DNA of 64,000 nucleotides from Planctomycetota bacterium (GCA_002683825.1 NYUD01000073.1:124001-188000); one strand, 5' to 3'; shown: positions 38,666 to 49,495, counted from the first letter of the stretch. Notes: generated from the letters alone by a model not told the origin. Program-made: numbers and translations.

Positions 38666-41092
38666 ATGTTGATCTCATACCGCTGGCTCGCTCGCCACGT
38701 CGATCTCTCGGGGCTCTCGCCCCAGGACGTGGTGGATTCCTACACGATGCATACGGCCGAGGTGGAGGGCCTCGAACCCTTCGCACCCCACCTCTCCAAA
38801 GTGGTTGTCGGCCACGTGGTGGCTTGCGAAAAGCACGCCGACGCGGACCGGCTCAGTGTCTGTTGCGTCGACCTGGGCGACGGCGGAGAGCCCGAGCAGA
38901 TCGTCTGCGGGGCTCCGAACGTCGACACGGGGCAAAACGTGGCCGTGGCGCGCGTGGGAACCGTGCTTCCCGGCGGCTTGAAGCTCAAGAAGGTCAAGGT
39001 TCGCGGCGTGGAATCGCGTGGAATGATCTGCTCCGAGCGCGAGCTGGATCTCGGCGACGAGCACTCCGGGATCTGGGTCTTGCCCGCGCAGGCGAAGGTC
39101 GGCCTACCCGTCGCCGAGGCCCTCGACATCACCGACTGGGTGATCGAGATCGAAAACAAGTCCCTGACCCATCGACCCGACCTCTGGGGCCACCGCGGGT
39201 TGGCCTCGGAGCTGGCGGCGATCCACGGCTTGGAGCTGAAAGCCCTGGATTTCGAACTCCCCGCGACGGGAGGGGGAAAGCCCTACCCCGTGCGAGTCGA
39301 GACGAGCGGGTGTATGCGCTACCTGGGTCTTGCGATCTCCGGTGTGCAGATCGAGCGCTCGCCCGTGTGGTTGCAGATGCTTCTTCTCGCGGTCGGTCAG
39401 AGGCCCCTGGATCTTCTGGTGGACCTCTCGAACTTCGTGATGCTGGATCTGGCCCAGCCGAACCACCTGTTCGACTTGAATAGCCTGTCGAAGGACGGCA
39501 TCTGTGTGCGCGATGCCCGGCCCGATGAGTGCATGCAGACCCTGGATGAGGTCGAGCGCGTCTTCACCGCACAGGACATGCTGATCTGTTCCGGGGACCG
39601 GCCCGTAGCGGTCGCCGGCGTGATGGGAGGCGAGGGCTCCAAGGTGGCCTCGGGAACGAGCGATCTCCTGCTCGAAGTCGCCAGTTTCCACCCCACGCGC
39701 GTGAGGCGCACCGCGTCGCGCCTCGGTTTGCGCACGGAGGCATCGGCGCGCTTCGAGAAGTTCCTGGACCCCACCCTGCCCGCCAAGGCGGCGGCCCATC
39801 TGGTGCATACCCTGCGCGCGATCCAGCCCGATGTCACCCTGCCACGAGCGCTGGGCGACGCGGGGGACTGGCAGGATCCGGCCTGCGAAGTCGCCTTGCG
39901 CCCCGCCCGGGTGAGGGCGGTCCTCGGCATCGAGATTCCCGATGAGGAGATCGAATCGATCCTCGAGCGCCTGGGGCTGGGCGTGACGCTCGGGGAGCCG
40001 TGGCGGGTCTCGATTCCCTCCGCGCGGGCGACCAAGGATCTCGCCATCGAGGAGGATCTGATCGAGGAGGTCGGCCGCATCCATGGCTACGACGCCATCC
40101 CCGAACAGCCCCTGACGGGCAATCTCGAGCCGTCGACCTTCGATCCGCGTCGTGCCCTCGTGCGGCGGATCGCGGATCGGCTCTCGGGGCCCGCGCTGTT
40201 TCACGAGTCGATGACCTATACGTTCCAGGAGAATGCCCTGATCGAGATGCTGGGGGAGGACGAGCGCCCGCACATCCGCCTCGAGAACCCCCAGCACGAG
40301 GGGAGCGACTGCATTCGGCGCTCGGTCCTGCCGAGCCTGCTGGGCCACCTCGCCAAGAACCGCCGGCTGCAGCCGAACGTGCGACTCTTCGAGATCGGCA
40401 AGGGTTACGTTCCCGAGCTGGCCAACGAGCGGGGCGAGCCGCGCGAGCTGCACCAACTTGCCCTGACCCGGGTGACGCCACGGCCCGAGAAGCAGGATCG
40501 CTTCGACGCCGGCGCCTTTGCAGAGCTGCAGGGCGTGCTCGAGGACCTGTGGCGACATCTGGGGCGCGCCGACTTCACCTGGCGTCAAATGCAAGAAGAC
40601 GTTCCCTCCTGGGCACATCCGGGCCGCTGCGTCGCTGCCTTTTTCGGCGAGCACCGCGTCCCCGTTTGCATGCTCGCCGGCCTGGAGCCCGAGGTGCAGA
40701 CCAAGCTGGGACTCACGGGCGAACTCGACAGCGAGGTCGCATGCGCCGAGCTCTCGATCGACGAGCTGCTTCAGATCCCGGAAGCCACCGCTCGTTACGA
40801 GCCGCTGCCCCGCTTTCCGAGCGTCAAGGTCGACGTGGCCTTGGCGATACCCGAGGACATGCAGGCTACGGTGATCCGAGCCGCGATCGAGAAGTCCGGC
40901 AAGGGGCTGGTCGGCAGCGCGGAGCTTTTCGACATCTACCGCGGCGAGAGTCTGGGGGCCCACCAGAAGTCGCTGGCCTACCACGTGCTCCTGCAGGCCG
41001 ATCGTACGTTGACTGAGAAGGACACCTCCAAGTTCCTGGGGCGGCTCGAACGGGCCGTCGCCGACCTCGGCGGCGAACTGCGTAAGCAGTAG
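38666..41092 (+). CDS. pheT: Phenylalanyl-tRNA synthetase beta subunit
   Basis: Editing and tRNA-binding subunit of PheRS, 808 residues. Domains in order: an N-terminal segment ([20 protein letters not shown]), an EMAP-like tRNA-binding domain ([20 protein letters not shown] to [20 protein letters not shown]), the B3/B4 editing domain, the B5 domain, and a C-terminal FDX-ACB domain ([20 protein letters not shown]). It follows pheS by 11 bases. Size is standard. Confidence 0.97.
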   Translation: MLISYRWLARHVDLSGLSPQDVVDSYTMHTAEVEGLEPFAPHLSKVVVGHVVACEKHADADRLSVCCVDLGDGGEPEQIVCGAPNVDTGQNVAVARVGTVLPGGLKLKKVKVRGVESRGMICSERELDLGDEHSGIWVLPAQAKVGLPVAEALDITDWVIEIENKSLTHRPDLWGHRGLASELAAIHGLELKALDFELPATGGGKPYPVRVETSGCMRYLGLAISGVQIERSPVWLQMLLLAVGQRPLDLLVDLSNFVMLDLAQPNHLFDLNSLSKDGICVRDARPDECMQTLDEVERVFTAQDMLICSGDRPVAVAGVMGGEGSKVASGTSDLLLEVASFHPTRVRRTASRLGLRTEASARFEKFLDPTLPAKAAAHLVHTLRAIQPDVTLPRALGDAGDWQDPACEVALRPARVRAVLGIEIPDEEIESILERLGLGVTLGEPWRVSIPSARATKDLAIEEDLIEEVGRIHGYDAIPEQPLTGNLEPSTFDPRRALVRRIADRLSGPALFHESMTYTFQENALIEMLGEDERPHIRLENPQHEGSDCIRRSVLPSLLGHLAKNRRLQPNVRLFEIGKGYVPELANERGEPRELHQLALTRVTPRPEKQDRFDAGAFAELQGVLEDLWRHLGRADFTWRQMQEDVPSWAHPGRCVAAFFGEHRVPVCMLAGLEPEVQTKLGLTGELDSEVACAELSIDELLQIPEATARYEPLPRFPSVKVDVALAIPEDMQATVIRAAIEKSGKGLVGSAELFDIYRGESLGAHQKSLAYHVLLQADRTLTEKDTSKFLGRLERAVADLGGELRKQ

Positions 41093-41126
41093 GAGAGGCT
41101 GCAGCAACACCGGAGAAGAGACTCCC

Positions 41127-43079
41127 ATGAGCCAGATCAAGAGCGTTCTCAAGGAAGACCGCAGGTTCGAACCGAGCGACGAATTTCGCAAGCTTGCGCG
41201 CATCGGGGACTTCGAGACCTATGCGCGCATGTACAAGGAGTCGATCGATGACCCCGAAGGATTTTTTGGACGCATCGCCGACGAGCTGCCGTGGATCGAG
41301 CCCTATAGCAAGGTGTTGGACTGGAGCGACAAGCCCTACGCAAAGTGGTTCGTGGACGGCAAGATCAACGCCTGTTCCGTCTGTGTCGACCAGCACGCGA
41401 GCGGTCCTCGTAGGGATAAGACGGCTATTCTATGGGAGGGCGAACCGGGAGATCTGAGGCGCTACAGCTACGCCGAACTTCAAGTGGAGGTGTCGCGTTT
41501 TGCCAACGCGTTGAAGGCCCGCGGTGTCAAGAAGGGCGATCGCGTGGCGATCTACATGCCCATGATTCCCGAGCTGGCCTTCGCGGTGCTCGGCTGTGCG
41601 CGAATCGGCGCGATTCATTCGGTGATCTTCGGAGGATTCAGCGCCCATTCGATCCGCGACAGAGTCGAGGATGGAGGCTGTAGTGCTGTGATCACGGCCG
41701 ATGGCGGTTGGCGGCGCGGCAAGGTGCTCCCGCTGAAGGCGGTCGTCGACGAAGCGATTGCGGGAATCGACAGCGTGCACACCGTGTTCACCGTCCGTCG
41801 GGCGGAGAACACGGTCCCCTGGCAAGACGGACGTGACGTGTGGATGCACGAACTGTTGGCCGAGGTCGACGACGACTGTCCGCCCGAGCGGATGGACAGT
41901 GAGGACACACTCTTCCTGCTGTACACATCCGGCAGCACCGGAAAACCGAAGGGAATTCGCCACACCACCGGCGGCTACATGGTGGGCACCTATCTGACGA
42001 CGCGCATCGTCTTCGATCTCAGAGAGGAAGACGTCTTCTGGTGCACCGCCGACGTGGGGTGGATCACGGGGCACAGCTACATCATCTACGGACCGCTCGC
42101 CAATGGCGCGACGGTTTGCATGTACGAAGGGGCGCCGAACCAACCGCACGCGGGCCGTTTCTGGGAGTTCGTGGAGAAGCATGGGGTCAGTGTGCTGTAC
42201 ACCGCTCCCACGGCGATCCGCTCCTTCATGAGCTGGGGCGATGAACACGTCACGAAGTTCGACAGGTCCAGCCTGCGCCTCTTGGGCACGGTCGGGGAGC
42301 CCATCAACCCCGAGGCCTGGATGTGGTACCACCGTACGGTGGGGGAGGAACGCTGTCCGATCGTCGACACCTGGTGGCAAACCGAAACCGGTTCGATCCT
42401 GATCACACCGCTGCCCGGCGCCGTGGCCACAAAGCCCGGGTGCGCAACCGTGCCCTTTTTCGGTGTCGATGCCCTGGTCGTGGACGAGGAAGGCAACGAG
42501 GTGCCGGACGGTGCGGGGGGCCTCTTGGCCATCCGTAAACCATGGCCTTCCATGCTGCGGGGCATCTGGGGGGATGACGCGCGCTACGAAGAGACCTATT
42601 GGTCGAAGTTCGATGGCCGCTACTACTTTCCCGGCGACGGTGCGCGGCGCGACGAGGATGGCTACATCTGGATCATGGGCCGCGTCGACGATGTCTTGAA
42701 CGTCAGCGGCCATCTACTGTCGACGATGGAGATCGAAAGCGCGCTGGTCAGCCACCCCTCGATCGTCGAGGCAGCCGTGGTGCCCCGACCGCATGAGCTC
42801 ACGGGCGAGGCGATCTGTGCCTTCTGCACGATCGGGCCCGGCTTTCAGTCCGGCGATGAACTGGTGGCCCAGCTCAAGGAGCACGTCGCCAAGGAGATCG
42901 GCAAGCTCGCCCGGCCGGCCGACATTCGCTTTGCCGAGGCCCTGCCGAAGACGCGCAGCGGCAAGATCATGCGACGGCTTCTGCGGGACATCGCCGCTGG
43001 ACGGGAGATCGAGGGAGACACCACGACCCTCGAAGATTATTCCGTCGTCGCTCGGCTGCTGGGGGACGAGAAAGCCTAG
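41127..43079 (+). CDS. acs: Acetyl-CoA synthetase (acetate-CoA ligase)
   Basis: AMP-forming enzyme that activates acetate to acetyl-CoA through acetyl-AMP. It is 650 residues, with the core AMP-binding motif [12 protein letters not shown], the family stretches [20 protein letters not shown] and [18 protein letters not shown], and the C-terminal [14 protein letters not shown] bearing the lysine that is acetylated in regulated homologues. A closely related propionyl-CoA synthetase is possible, but length and motifs favour acetate. It lies 34 bases after pheT, which is an unusual neighbour. Confidence 0.94.
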   Translation: MSQIKSVLKEDRRFEPSDEFRKLARIGDFETYARMYKESIDDPEGFFGRIADELPWIEPYSKVLDWSDKPYAKWFVDGKINACSVCVDQHASGPRRDKTAILWEGEPGDLRRYSYAELQVEVSRFANALKARGVKKGDRVAIYMPMIPELAFAVLGCARIGAIHSVIFGGFSAHSIRDRVEDGGCSAVITADGGWRRGKVLPLKAVVDEAIAGIDSVHTVFTVRRAENTVPWQDGRDVWMHELLAEVDDDCPPERMDSEDTLFLLYTSGSTGKPKGIRHTTGGYMVGTYLTTRIVFDLREEDVFWCTADVGWITGHSYIIYGPLANGATVCMYEGAPNQPHAGRFWEFVEKHGVSVLYTAPTAIRSFMSWGDEHVTKFDRSSLRLLGTVGEPINPEAWMWYHRTVGEERCPIVDTWWQTETGSILITPLPGAVATKPGCATVPFFGVDALVVDEEGNEVPDGAGGLLAIRKPWPSMLRGIWGDDARYEETYWSKFDGRYYFPGDGARRDEDGYIWIMGRVDDVLNVSGHLLSTMEIESALVSHPSIVEAAVVPRPHELTGEAICAFCTIGPGFQSGDELVAQLKEHVAKEIGKLARPADIRFAEALPKTRSGKIMRRLLRDIAAGREIEGDTTTLEDYSVVARLLGDEKA

Positions 43080-43273
43080 ACGGCTCGTTCGATTCCCGAT
43101 CGGCCCGGGGGGTGGCTCCAGTCGTCGGCCCGGGCGGTCGATACGGCTGGTTCGAGGCCATGGTGAAACCCTCTCCAGATCCGTCTGCGACCTCGGAGTC
43201 CCCCCGGGGGCTCGACCGCCGCTGGCGTCCTACAGCGCGTTTTTCCCGCTATTCCCTCCGCGGAGGACGGCGG

Positions 43274-43621
43274 ATGAACGTTCGTCGGCAAGCCGAGCTG
43301 GAGGGGAGTTTCATCGACCGCTACAGCGGCCGGATGTTCATCGTCGCGATCTGGATCGCGACGATGAACATCGGCGACAGCTTCTTCACGCTCGTCCATC
43401 TTCAGGCCGGTGGAATCGAGCTCAACCCGGTGGCGCAATTGCTCTTGGAGGCCGGGCGCTGGGACTTCGTTTTCGTCAAGTCCTTTCTGATCGGGGTCGC
43501 CTTGACGGTTCTCATCGTCCACAAGAACTTTTCCCTGGCCCGCATCGGGCTCTGGACCGCCGCGGGAACCTATACCCTGTTGGTTGGATACCACTTGTTG
43601 TTGTTTAAGGCGCAGTTCTAG
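43274..43621 (+). CDS. DUF5658-like small membrane protein
   Basis: From ATG 43274 (MNVRRQAELEGSF), with GGAGG just upstream, the protein is 115 residues with three likely membrane segments (MFIVAIWIATMNIGDSFFTL, FVFVKSFLIGVALTVLIVH, IGLWTAAGTYTLLVGYHLLL). ELNPVAQLLLEAG between the first two is a hallmark of the DUF5658 family. Function is unknown. The open frame reaches back to 43112, but that part looks non-coding. It is followed after 27 bases by a glycosyltransferase. Confidence 0.75.
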   Translation: MNVRRQAELEGSFIDRYSGRMFIVAIWIATMNIGDSFFTLVHLQAGGIELNPVAQLLLEAGRWDFVFVKSFLIGVALTVLIVHKNFSLARIGLWTAAGTYTLLVGYHLLLFKAQF

Positions 43622-43648
43622 AGGAGAGTACCCGTTGCTCTCCTCCCC

Positions 43649-44845
43649 ATGCGCATACTGCGGATCCTCACGCGCCTGAACCTCGGCGGTCCCGCTCGAC
43701 AAGCCCTGGCGGCCGATACGCTGCTCCGTCGACGCGGCCATCACATACGGTTGCTCACCGGTCAGCCCCAGCCGGGGGAGGGTGATCTCTTCGACGAGTT
43801 CGCGCGCCGCGGCCACGACGTCGTGCGCATCCCTCTCCTGCGACGCGGACTTGCGCCCGCGCGTGATCTCCTGGCTTTGCGTCGGATCCGTAGGGAGATC
43901 GCGGCTTTTGTTCCGGACGTCGTGCACACCCACGCCTCGAAGGCCGGAGCCCTCGGACGCCGGGCGCTTTCCAATCGCGCCCAGTCCGCAATCCCCCGCG
44001 TCCACACCTTCCACGGTCACGTGCTCGAGGGATACTTCCCGGCGCCCGTTTCCCGGCGCCTGATCGCCCTCGAACGGCGTTTGGCCCGCAATACCGATCG
44101 CATCATCGCCGTCTCCCACCACACAGCAGAGGACCTTCTACGGCTCGGAGTCGTGGGTGAGGAAAAACTCTGCGTGATCCAGCCGGGGGTCGAGCTGGAC
44201 GAGCTGCTGGCCATCGACCGCACCGGCCCGAGGCTCCCCGGTACGCTGCGCGCCCTGGTCGGTGCGGGACCCAGGGCCACCCTCATCGGGGTGGTCGGCC
44301 GCCTGGCCGAGGTCAAACAGCCGCAGGTCGCCCTTCGGCTGTTTGATCTGCTCCACAAACGCCACCCGAACTTCCACCTGCTTTTCTTCGGCGACGGTGC
44401 GTTGCGCGACAGCCTGGAACGGCGGATCCACGCCCTTGGCGACATCGGCCGGGCACGTTGCCACCTCCTGGGGGTGCGTACCGATATGGCCGGGGTGATG
44501 GCCGAGCTCGACGCCGTCCTCCTGACCTCCCGCGCCGAGGGGCTTCCGGTGGCGCTGATCGAAGCCGCGGCCGCGGGGTTGCCCGTCGTGGCCCGCGCGG
44601 TGGGGGGCGTGCCTGAGCTCGTCGTGCACGAGCGCACGGGTTTTCTGGGCCAGAGCGACGAAGAGCTGGCCTTCGCCTTGTCCCGGATGCTTGATCATCC
44701 GGAGGAAGCCCGCGCCATGGGAGCGCGGGCCCGCCTGCGCATCGCGAGCCTGCACCCGGCCGAACGTCTGGCCGGGCGCCTCGAGGAACTCTATGACGTG
44801 GTCGTGGCCGAACGAGCTCAAAGCATGGCGGGGGGGAGCCATTGA
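43649..44845 (+). CDS. Family 4 glycosyltransferase
   Basis: GT-B fold retaining glycosyltransferase, 398 residues. N-terminal acceptor domain: MRILRILTRLNLGGPARQAL, VVHTHASKAGALGRRAL, VHTFHGHVLEGYF. C-terminal donor domain: LIGVVGRLAEVKQPQVALRL, HLLGVRTDMAGVMAELDAVL, SRAEGLPVALIEAAAAGLPV. The EX7E-like motif lies in the last stretch. Probably assembles an envelope or exported glycan. The stop overlaps the TTG start of the next gene (TTGA). Confidence 0.92.
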   Translation: MRILRILTRLNLGGPARQALAADTLLRRRGHHIRLLTGQPQPGEGDLFDEFARRGHDVVRIPLLRRGLAPARDLLALRRIRREIAAFVPDVVHTHASKAGALGRRALSNRAQSAIPRVHTFHGHVLEGYFPAPVSRRLIALERRLARNTDRIIAVSHHTAEDLLRLGVVGEEKLCVIQPGVELDELLAIDRTGPRLPGTLRALVGAGPRATLIGVVGRLAEVKQPQVALRLFDLLHKRHPNFHLLFFGDGALRDSLERRIHALGDIGRARCHLLGVRTDMAGVMAELDAVLLTSRAEGLPVALIEAAAAGLPVVARAVGGVPELVVHERTGFLGQSDEELAFALSRMLDHPEEARAMGARARLRIASLHPAERLAGRLEELYDVVVAERAQSMAGGSH

Positions 44846-45759
44846 CGCAGGTGCCCGACATCTCGGTCGTGATTCCCACGTGGAACACACGCGATCTTCT
44901 CGAGCGTTGCCTGGATTCGCTGTACGCGAGCGAGGGTCCCTCCTTCGAGGTCATCGTCGTAGACAACGCAAGCTCGGATGGTTCAGCCGCGTTGATCGAA
45001 GAACGCTACCCCGCCGTGCAACTGATCGAGAACGACCGCAACGAGGGCTTTGCCATTGCCTGCAATCAGGGAATGAAGGTCTCGATCGGGCGCTATGTCC
45101 TCTTGTTGAACACCGACACCGAGACGCCACGCGGTGGGCTTGCGGAGATGATCGCCTTCCTCGAGAAAAACGAGACCTACGGCGCCCTGGCGCCGCGCCT
45201 CGTGTTCCCCGATGGTCGCACGCAGTGCGGCGTGCACGATTTTCCGACCCTGTCGACGGCCTTTTTCTTCGCCACGCCATTCGAGCGTTGGTTCCCCGAG
45301 TCGCGCGAGCTACGCCGCTATTTCAAACGGGACTGGGACCACGAGACCTCGGAGGACATCGACCAGCCCCCGGCCGCCGTCCTCCTCATCCGGCGCGCGG
45401 TTCTGAAGCAAGTTGGCTTGTTCGATGAACGCCTGTGGCTCTTCTACAACGACGTCGATCTTTCCCTGCGGATCAAGCGAGCTGGATGGAAGACGCGCTA
45501 CCTGGCGGACGTGTGCTTCATCCACCACCACGGGAGCTCGACGGCGAAGTTCGACGACTTTCTGTCCCAGTGGCAAAAGGACCGGCTGTTGTACTACCGC
45601 AAGCACTACGGAGTCGCGGGGTCCCAGTGGGTGAAGGCTTGCGTCGGTCTGGCCTTGCTGGATTTCCTGCAACTTCAGTTGCGCAACCGCATGCGCGGAA
45701 GGCCTGCGGAACCCGTGTGGCCGCTCGCCCGTCGGTACGCCGGGTTCCTGCGGATGTGA
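44842..45759 (+). CDS. Family 2 glycosyltransferase (WbbL/rhamnosyltransferase-like)
   Basis: GT-A fold inverting glycosyltransferase, 305 residues, TTG start in the TTGA overlap; GTG at 44851 is an alternative. It has VVIPTWNTRDLLERCLDSLY, VIVVDNASSDGSAALIEERY, the DxD-like LLLNTDTE and the C-terminal YNDVDLSLRIKRAGWKTRYL. The pattern fits rhamnosyltransferase-like enzymes of O-antigen pathways. Translationally coupled to the family 4 gene, so both probably act on the same glycan. It is convergent with the carbamoyltransferase cluster. Confidence 0.9.
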   Translation: MTQVPDISVVIPTWNTRDLLERCLDSLYASEGPSFEVIVVDNASSDGSAALIEERYPAVQLIENDRNEGFAIACNQGMKVSIGRYVLLLNTDTETPRGGLAEMIAFLEKNETYGALAPRLVFPDGRTQCGVHDFPTLSTAFFFATPFERWFPESRELRRYFKRDWDHETSEDIDQPPAAVLLIRRAVLKQVGLFDERLWLFYNDVDLSLRIKRAGWKTRYLADVCFIHHHGSSTAKFDDFLSQWQKDRLLYYRKHYGVAGSQWVKACVGLALLDFLQLQLRNRMRGRPAEPVWPLARRYAGFLRM

Positions 45760-45831
45760 AGGGGTGCGTTCCCGGCGGAAAGGCACCGACGCTCCCGAAG
45801 CGCCACCCGCTCCGGCCCGGGGCCGCAGGCC

Positions 45832-45963
45832 CTAAAAGACGTTGTAGACGAAGGGCGTCGGCCCGTCCCCTGTGGACATGAAGTACAACACGACCAGGGC
45901 GCCGATGACCAGCAGGAAGGGCACCGCGATCCAGAGCCAGAACTCTTGTAGAAATTCTTTCAT
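45832..45963 (-). CDS. 43-residue DUF5989-like membrane microprotein
   Basis: A short minus-strand gene starts with ATG at 45963 and ends with TAG at 45832. The translation starts MKEFLQEFWLWIAVPFLLVI and ends GDGPTPFVYNVF, with one membrane helix in the middle. The ending resembles the APFIYTLF ending of DUF5989 proteins, which sit beside SxtJ and carbamoyltransferase genes in polysaccharide clusters. The last 43 residues of the next upstream gene align with it end to end. Function unknown; likely a membrane partner in the cluster. Confidence 0.75.
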   Translation of the reverse strand: MKEFLQEFWLWIAVPFLLVIGALVVLYFMSTGDGPTPFVYNVF

Positions 45964-46074
45964 GGGCGTTGAGGTGATTTACCGGCCAAGCATGCAGGGG
46001 ATGCTCCGCTCGTGCACCGGGTGCAGTTCAGGATACCCGCGAATCGGCGGGGAGTGCGGCGCTTTTCCTGGTGC

Positions 46075-47685
46075 TTAGAAGAGCGTGTAGATAAACGGTG
46101 CGATGAGAGGCGAGCTGGCGGCGACGACCAGGAGGCTACCGATGGTGAGCAGGACCACGACCAGCGGCATCAGATACCAGTGGCCGCGCAGGGTGAAGGC
46201 CTTCATGAGCTCGAGGATGGTCGCCAGGCGGCGGCCGAGCTTGAAGGCGACGAAGCCCAGGAGAACCAGGATCAGCCCCGGCAGGATCCAGGTGGAGATG
46301 GCGGGGGGCAGGATGTCGAGCAGACTGCCGCCGCCGATGATGAGCAGGAAAATGAGCCCGAGCATCCCGGCGATCTTGAGGAAGACGAGGGCGGGGTTTT
46401 CATCCCGGTAAGTGAGGATGAAGGAGACGCTCAGGAACACCCAGAGGACCGCGAAGGGGATCATCCAGGTGGGCAGGCCGCCTTCGGGGTCCGGGATCGT
46501 GAGGTGGGTCGAACGCTCGGCGCCGTGGGCCATGGGGAACCAGTTGCGTTTCTCGGCGGACTTGTGCAGCGCGAGCGCGAAGGCGTGGTTGCCCTCGGGG
46601 TTGAAGTGGAAATCGTTCCCGAAATAGAGCGGCCGGCCGATGTTCTTGGCCCTTTCCTTGAGAGCCGGGCGCGGGTCATAGGCTTCGATACCCAGCTCGG
46701 TCGCCATCGACAGGAAGAGCTCGACCGGCTTGTCGGGCGACCACAGGCTTTCCTCCAGACCGTTCATGGCCGACGGGAGTTGGCCGACCTTCCGGCGTGC
46801 TTCGGGATCGATGACGGACTTGGAGGGCAGAGGCACCAAGACGAGCCGCGCGCCGATCGTCTTGCAGCCCTTTTGCAGGGCGATGAGGGCACCCCTGGTG
46901 TGGCCGATCGCGTCATCGATGAAGTCGGGCGTTTCGGTCAGAAGGGGACCGAACTCCCTCGGTATGGAGACCGGGGGTCCACTCTGGCCCGCAGGTTCGA
47001 ATTCGTACGGGGAGACGGCCTTGGGTCTTGGCAGCAGGGGCAGGACGGTCTTCTGAAGGAACTGAAAGAGGGCGAGCTCTTGAAGCGCGGATCCCTTCGG
47101 TGCGTTGTCCGCCAGCGTGCCCGTCTCGAGGGTTCCATCCGGGGCGAAGCGCGGCTTGGATCGGTTTCCGTGATAGGCGGTTTCACCTGCCCAGTAGATG
47201 TCGTTCTCGTAGGGGAAGATGCAGACGAGATCGGGCTCGTAGTCGACGCCATGGTCGAGGAACCAGAGCACCTCCTGGTCGGTCGAGTAGCCCTCGGTCC
47301 CCGCGTTCAGCACCTCGACCCGGCGGCCCTCTTCGTTCCACCAGCGCTCCAGGTGGTCGACGAAGAGATCCTTGCGGTCGACCGTGTAGCCGAGCACGAA
47401 GGAATCGCCAAGCATGAGCACCCGATACGTCCCGCCGGGCTTGCGGGTCGACTCCATGGACTCGTCGCGCAGTCCGAGTTCGTTGATCTCGAAGGTGACG
47501 TCGAACTCGGTGGTCCCGCGGGTGACGGTCTTGCCGGGGGTCTTGCTCCAGCCGAGCCTGGCGTGAAACTGGTTCAGCACCGGCTGGGGCCTGTAGTCCG
47601 GGAAGAGTCGCAGTCCGGCCTCGAAGAGAGCGAATGCCAGGAGTGCGCTGATGGCAAAGGCCAGAAAGACGTTGAGAACACGCAT
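46075..47685 (-). CDS. SGNH-hydrolase-like membrane protein with C-terminal DUF5989-like module
   Basis: The 536-residue protein starts with a membrane anchor (VFLAFAISALLAFALFEAGL). An SGNH/GDSL-like periplasmic domain follows, with the nucleophile block LMLGDSFVLGY and the DxxH-type block FHFNPEGNHAFA. Three or more further membrane segments come after residue 395. The last 43 residues (from internal Met at 46206, ending IAPFIYTLF) match the DUF5989-like microprotein encoded just downstream. SGNH proteins in such clusters often add or remove acyl groups on glycans. The enzyme activity is inferred. Confidence 0.78.
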   Translation of the reverse strand: MRVLNVFLAFAISALLAFALFEAGLRLFPDYRPQPVLNQFHARLGWSKTPGKTVTRGTTEFDVTFEINELGLRDESMESTRKPGGTYRVLMLGDSFVLGYTVDRKDLFVDHLERWWNEEGRRVEVLNAGTEGYSTDQEVLWFLDHGVDYEPDLVCIFPYENDIYWAGETAYHGNRSKPRFAPDGTLETGTLADNAPKGSALQELALFQFLQKTVLPLLPRPKAVSPYEFEPAGQSGPPVSIPREFGPLLTETPDFIDDAIGHTRGALIALQKGCKTIGARLVLVPLPSKSVIDPEARRKVGQLPSAMNGLEESLWSPDKPVELFLSMATELGIEAYDPRPALKERAKNIGRPLYFGNDFHFNPEGNHAFALALHKSAEKRNWFPMAHGAERSTHLTIPDPEGGLPTWMIPFAVLWVFLSVSFILTYRDENPALVFLKIAGMLGLIFLLIIGGGSLLDILPPAISTWILPGLILVLLGFVAFKLGRRLATILELMKAFTLRGHWYLMPLVVVLLTIGSLLVVAASSPLIAPFIYTLF

Positions 47686-47704
47686 GGTGGGAGTCTTTCT
47701 CGGG

Positions 47705-49495
47705 TCAGCTGACCATTTCGGTCACGGAGTCGCCTTGGTGACGGAGCGCAAAGCGCGTCTCGGCGATCTTCTTCTTTGCATCCGCACGCACGATGTAGTT
47801 GTTCAGGAACAGGAGATCCATGCCGGAAAGACTGAACGTGTTGAACGCGTGCGAGGGATCCTCGACGATCGGTTCGCCCTTCAGGTTGAAGGAGGTGTTC
47901 ATGACGACCGGTACACCGGTGATTTCGCCGAAGCGCTCGATGACGCGGTGATAGCCGGGGTTGGATTGCTTGTAGACGGTCTGGAGCCTTCCCGAACCAT
48001 CCTCGTGCGTGATGGCCGGTAGCACCGCGCGCTTGTCTTCCCGCACGGGCGTGACATAGAGCATGAAACGTCCAGGGAGGTGTCGTTCCGCCTCGGGAAA
48101 TTCGAAGAACTCATCGGCGCGCTCTTCCAGCACCGAGGGGGCGAAGGGACGGAAGGCCTCGCGGAACTTGATCTTCTCGTTCAGCTTCTCCTTCATCTCA
48201 GCCTTGCGCGGGTCGGCGATGATCGAACGGTTGCCGAGGGCGCGCGGGCCCCACTCGAAACGGCCGCGGAACCAACCGCACACCAGGCCGTCCGCCAGGG
48301 ACCGGGCCACGAAGTCGTAGAACGCTTCGTCATCTTCGATTTTCTCGAACGCGATGTCGTAGCGCTCGAGGAAGGCCTGGATCTCCGCATCCTCATAGGA
48401 GCTGCCGAGGTCGGCGTGGTCGAGGGCCGGTCCGCGCGGTTGGCCGAGCAGGTGGTTGTAGGCCCAGTAGGCCGCCCCGACCGAGCCGCCGTCGTCGCCC
48501 GGAGCCGGGTGGATGTAGACGTCCTCGAACGGCCCCTGGCGCAGAAGCTTGAAGTTCGCAACGGAGTTCAGAGCCACGCCGCCCGCCAGGCACAGGTTCT
48601 TCAGGCCGGTCACCTTGTGCAGATAGGTGACCATCTTGAGCAGGATTTGCTCGGTCACGACCTGGATGCTCGCGGCCATGTCGCAGTAGTAGGGATCGAG
48701 CGACTTGTCGCCCTCCTTCGGGTCGCGCGGCGGCTTGCCGAAGTGCTGGCCGAAGGCATCGGCCAGCGTCGAGTCGCGCGAGAAGTGGTAGGAGAAGTAC
48801 TTCATGTCGTGCCAGAGACTGCCGTCCTCGCCGACGTTGATCAGTTCGTAGATGCTGTCCACGTACCTGGGCTTGCCGTAGGGGTGCATGCCCATCAGCT
48901 TGTACTCGCCCTCGTTGATCTCGAAACCGCAGTACGCGGTGAAGGCCGAATACAAGAGCCCCAGCGAGTGGGGGAAGCGCATCTCCTTCAGAATCTCGAT
49001 CTTCGTGTCGCGCCCGACCGCCATGGTTGCGGTCGACCACTCGCCTGCCCCGTCCACCGTCAGGATGGCCGAATCCTTGAAAGGCGATGTGTAGAAACTG
49101 GAAGCCGCGTGCGACATGTGGTGGTCGCAGAAGAGGATCTTCGAGCCGGCCACGCCCATCTTCTTGGCCATCAGCGACTTGATCCACAGCTTGTCGGAGA
49201 CCCAGCGCTGCATCGACTCGCGGAAGACCGCCGACGACTTCGGGAAAGTCGCCATGGCCGTTAGCAGCATGCGCTCGAACTTGACGAACGGCTTCTCGTA
49301 GAAGACGACGTAGTCCACGTCGTGGATCGTCAAGCCGGCCTGCTTCAGGACGAACTCGATGGCGAGCATCGGGAATCCGGAGTCGTGCTTGAGCCGGCTG
49401 AAACGTTCCTCCTCGGCGGCGGCGAGAAGGGTGCCGTCCTGCACGAGTGCGGCGGACGAATCGTGGTAGTAGAACGAGAGTCCGAGGATGTTCAT
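47705..49495 (-). CDS. NodU/CmcH-family carbamoyltransferase
   Basis: Predicted O-carbamoyltransferase using carbamoyl phosphate and ATP, 596 residues. The N-terminal Kae1-like domain has GLSFYYHDSSAALVQDG, LFCDHHMSHAASSFY (metal-binding histidines), and TVDGAGEWSTATMAVG. NLCLAGGVALNSVANFKLL precedes the C-terminal domain containing RFEWGPRALGNRSIIADPR and VVMNTSFNLKGEPIV. Family members carbamoylate Nod factors, antibiotics and, in exopolysaccharide loci, sugars. The start shares a base with the stop of the upstream SxtJ-like gene (TGATG). It lies near three glycosyltransferase-like genes, so a glycan acceptor is likely. Confidence 0.92.
   Translation of the reverse strand: MNILGLSFYYHDSSAALVQDGTLLAAAEEERFSRLKHDSGFPMLAIEFVLKQAGLTIHDVDYVVFYEKPFVKFERMLLTAMATFPKSSAVFRESMQRWVSDKLWIKSLMAKKMGVAGSKILFCDHHMSHAASSFYTSPFKDSAILTVDGAGEWSTATMAVGRDTKIEILKEMRFPHSLGLLYSAFTAYCGFEINEGEYKLMGMHPYGKPRYVDSIYELINVGEDGSLWHDMKYFSYHFSRDSTLADAFGQHFGKPPRDPKEGDKSLDPYYCDMAASIQVVTEQILLKMVTYLHKVTGLKNLCLAGGVALNSVANFKLLRQGPFEDVYIHPAPGDDGGSVGAAYWAYNHLLGQPRGPALDHADLGSSYEDAEIQAFLERYDIAFEKIEDDEAFYDFVARSLADGLVCGWFRGRFEWGPRALGNRSIIADPRKAEMKEKLNEKIKFREAFRPFAPSVLEERADEFFEFPEAERHLPGRFMLYVTPVREDKRAVLPAITHEDGSGRLQTVYKQSNPGYHRVIERFGEITGVPVVMNTSFNLKGEPIVEDPSHAFNTFSLSGMDLLFLNNYIVRADAKKKIAETRFALRHQGDSVTEMVS

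Noticed and set aside
46012..47712. 566-codon plus-strand frame over the SGNH protein
   Set aside because: Highly charged shadow frame; the minus-strand protein has membrane helices, catalytic motifs and a family match.
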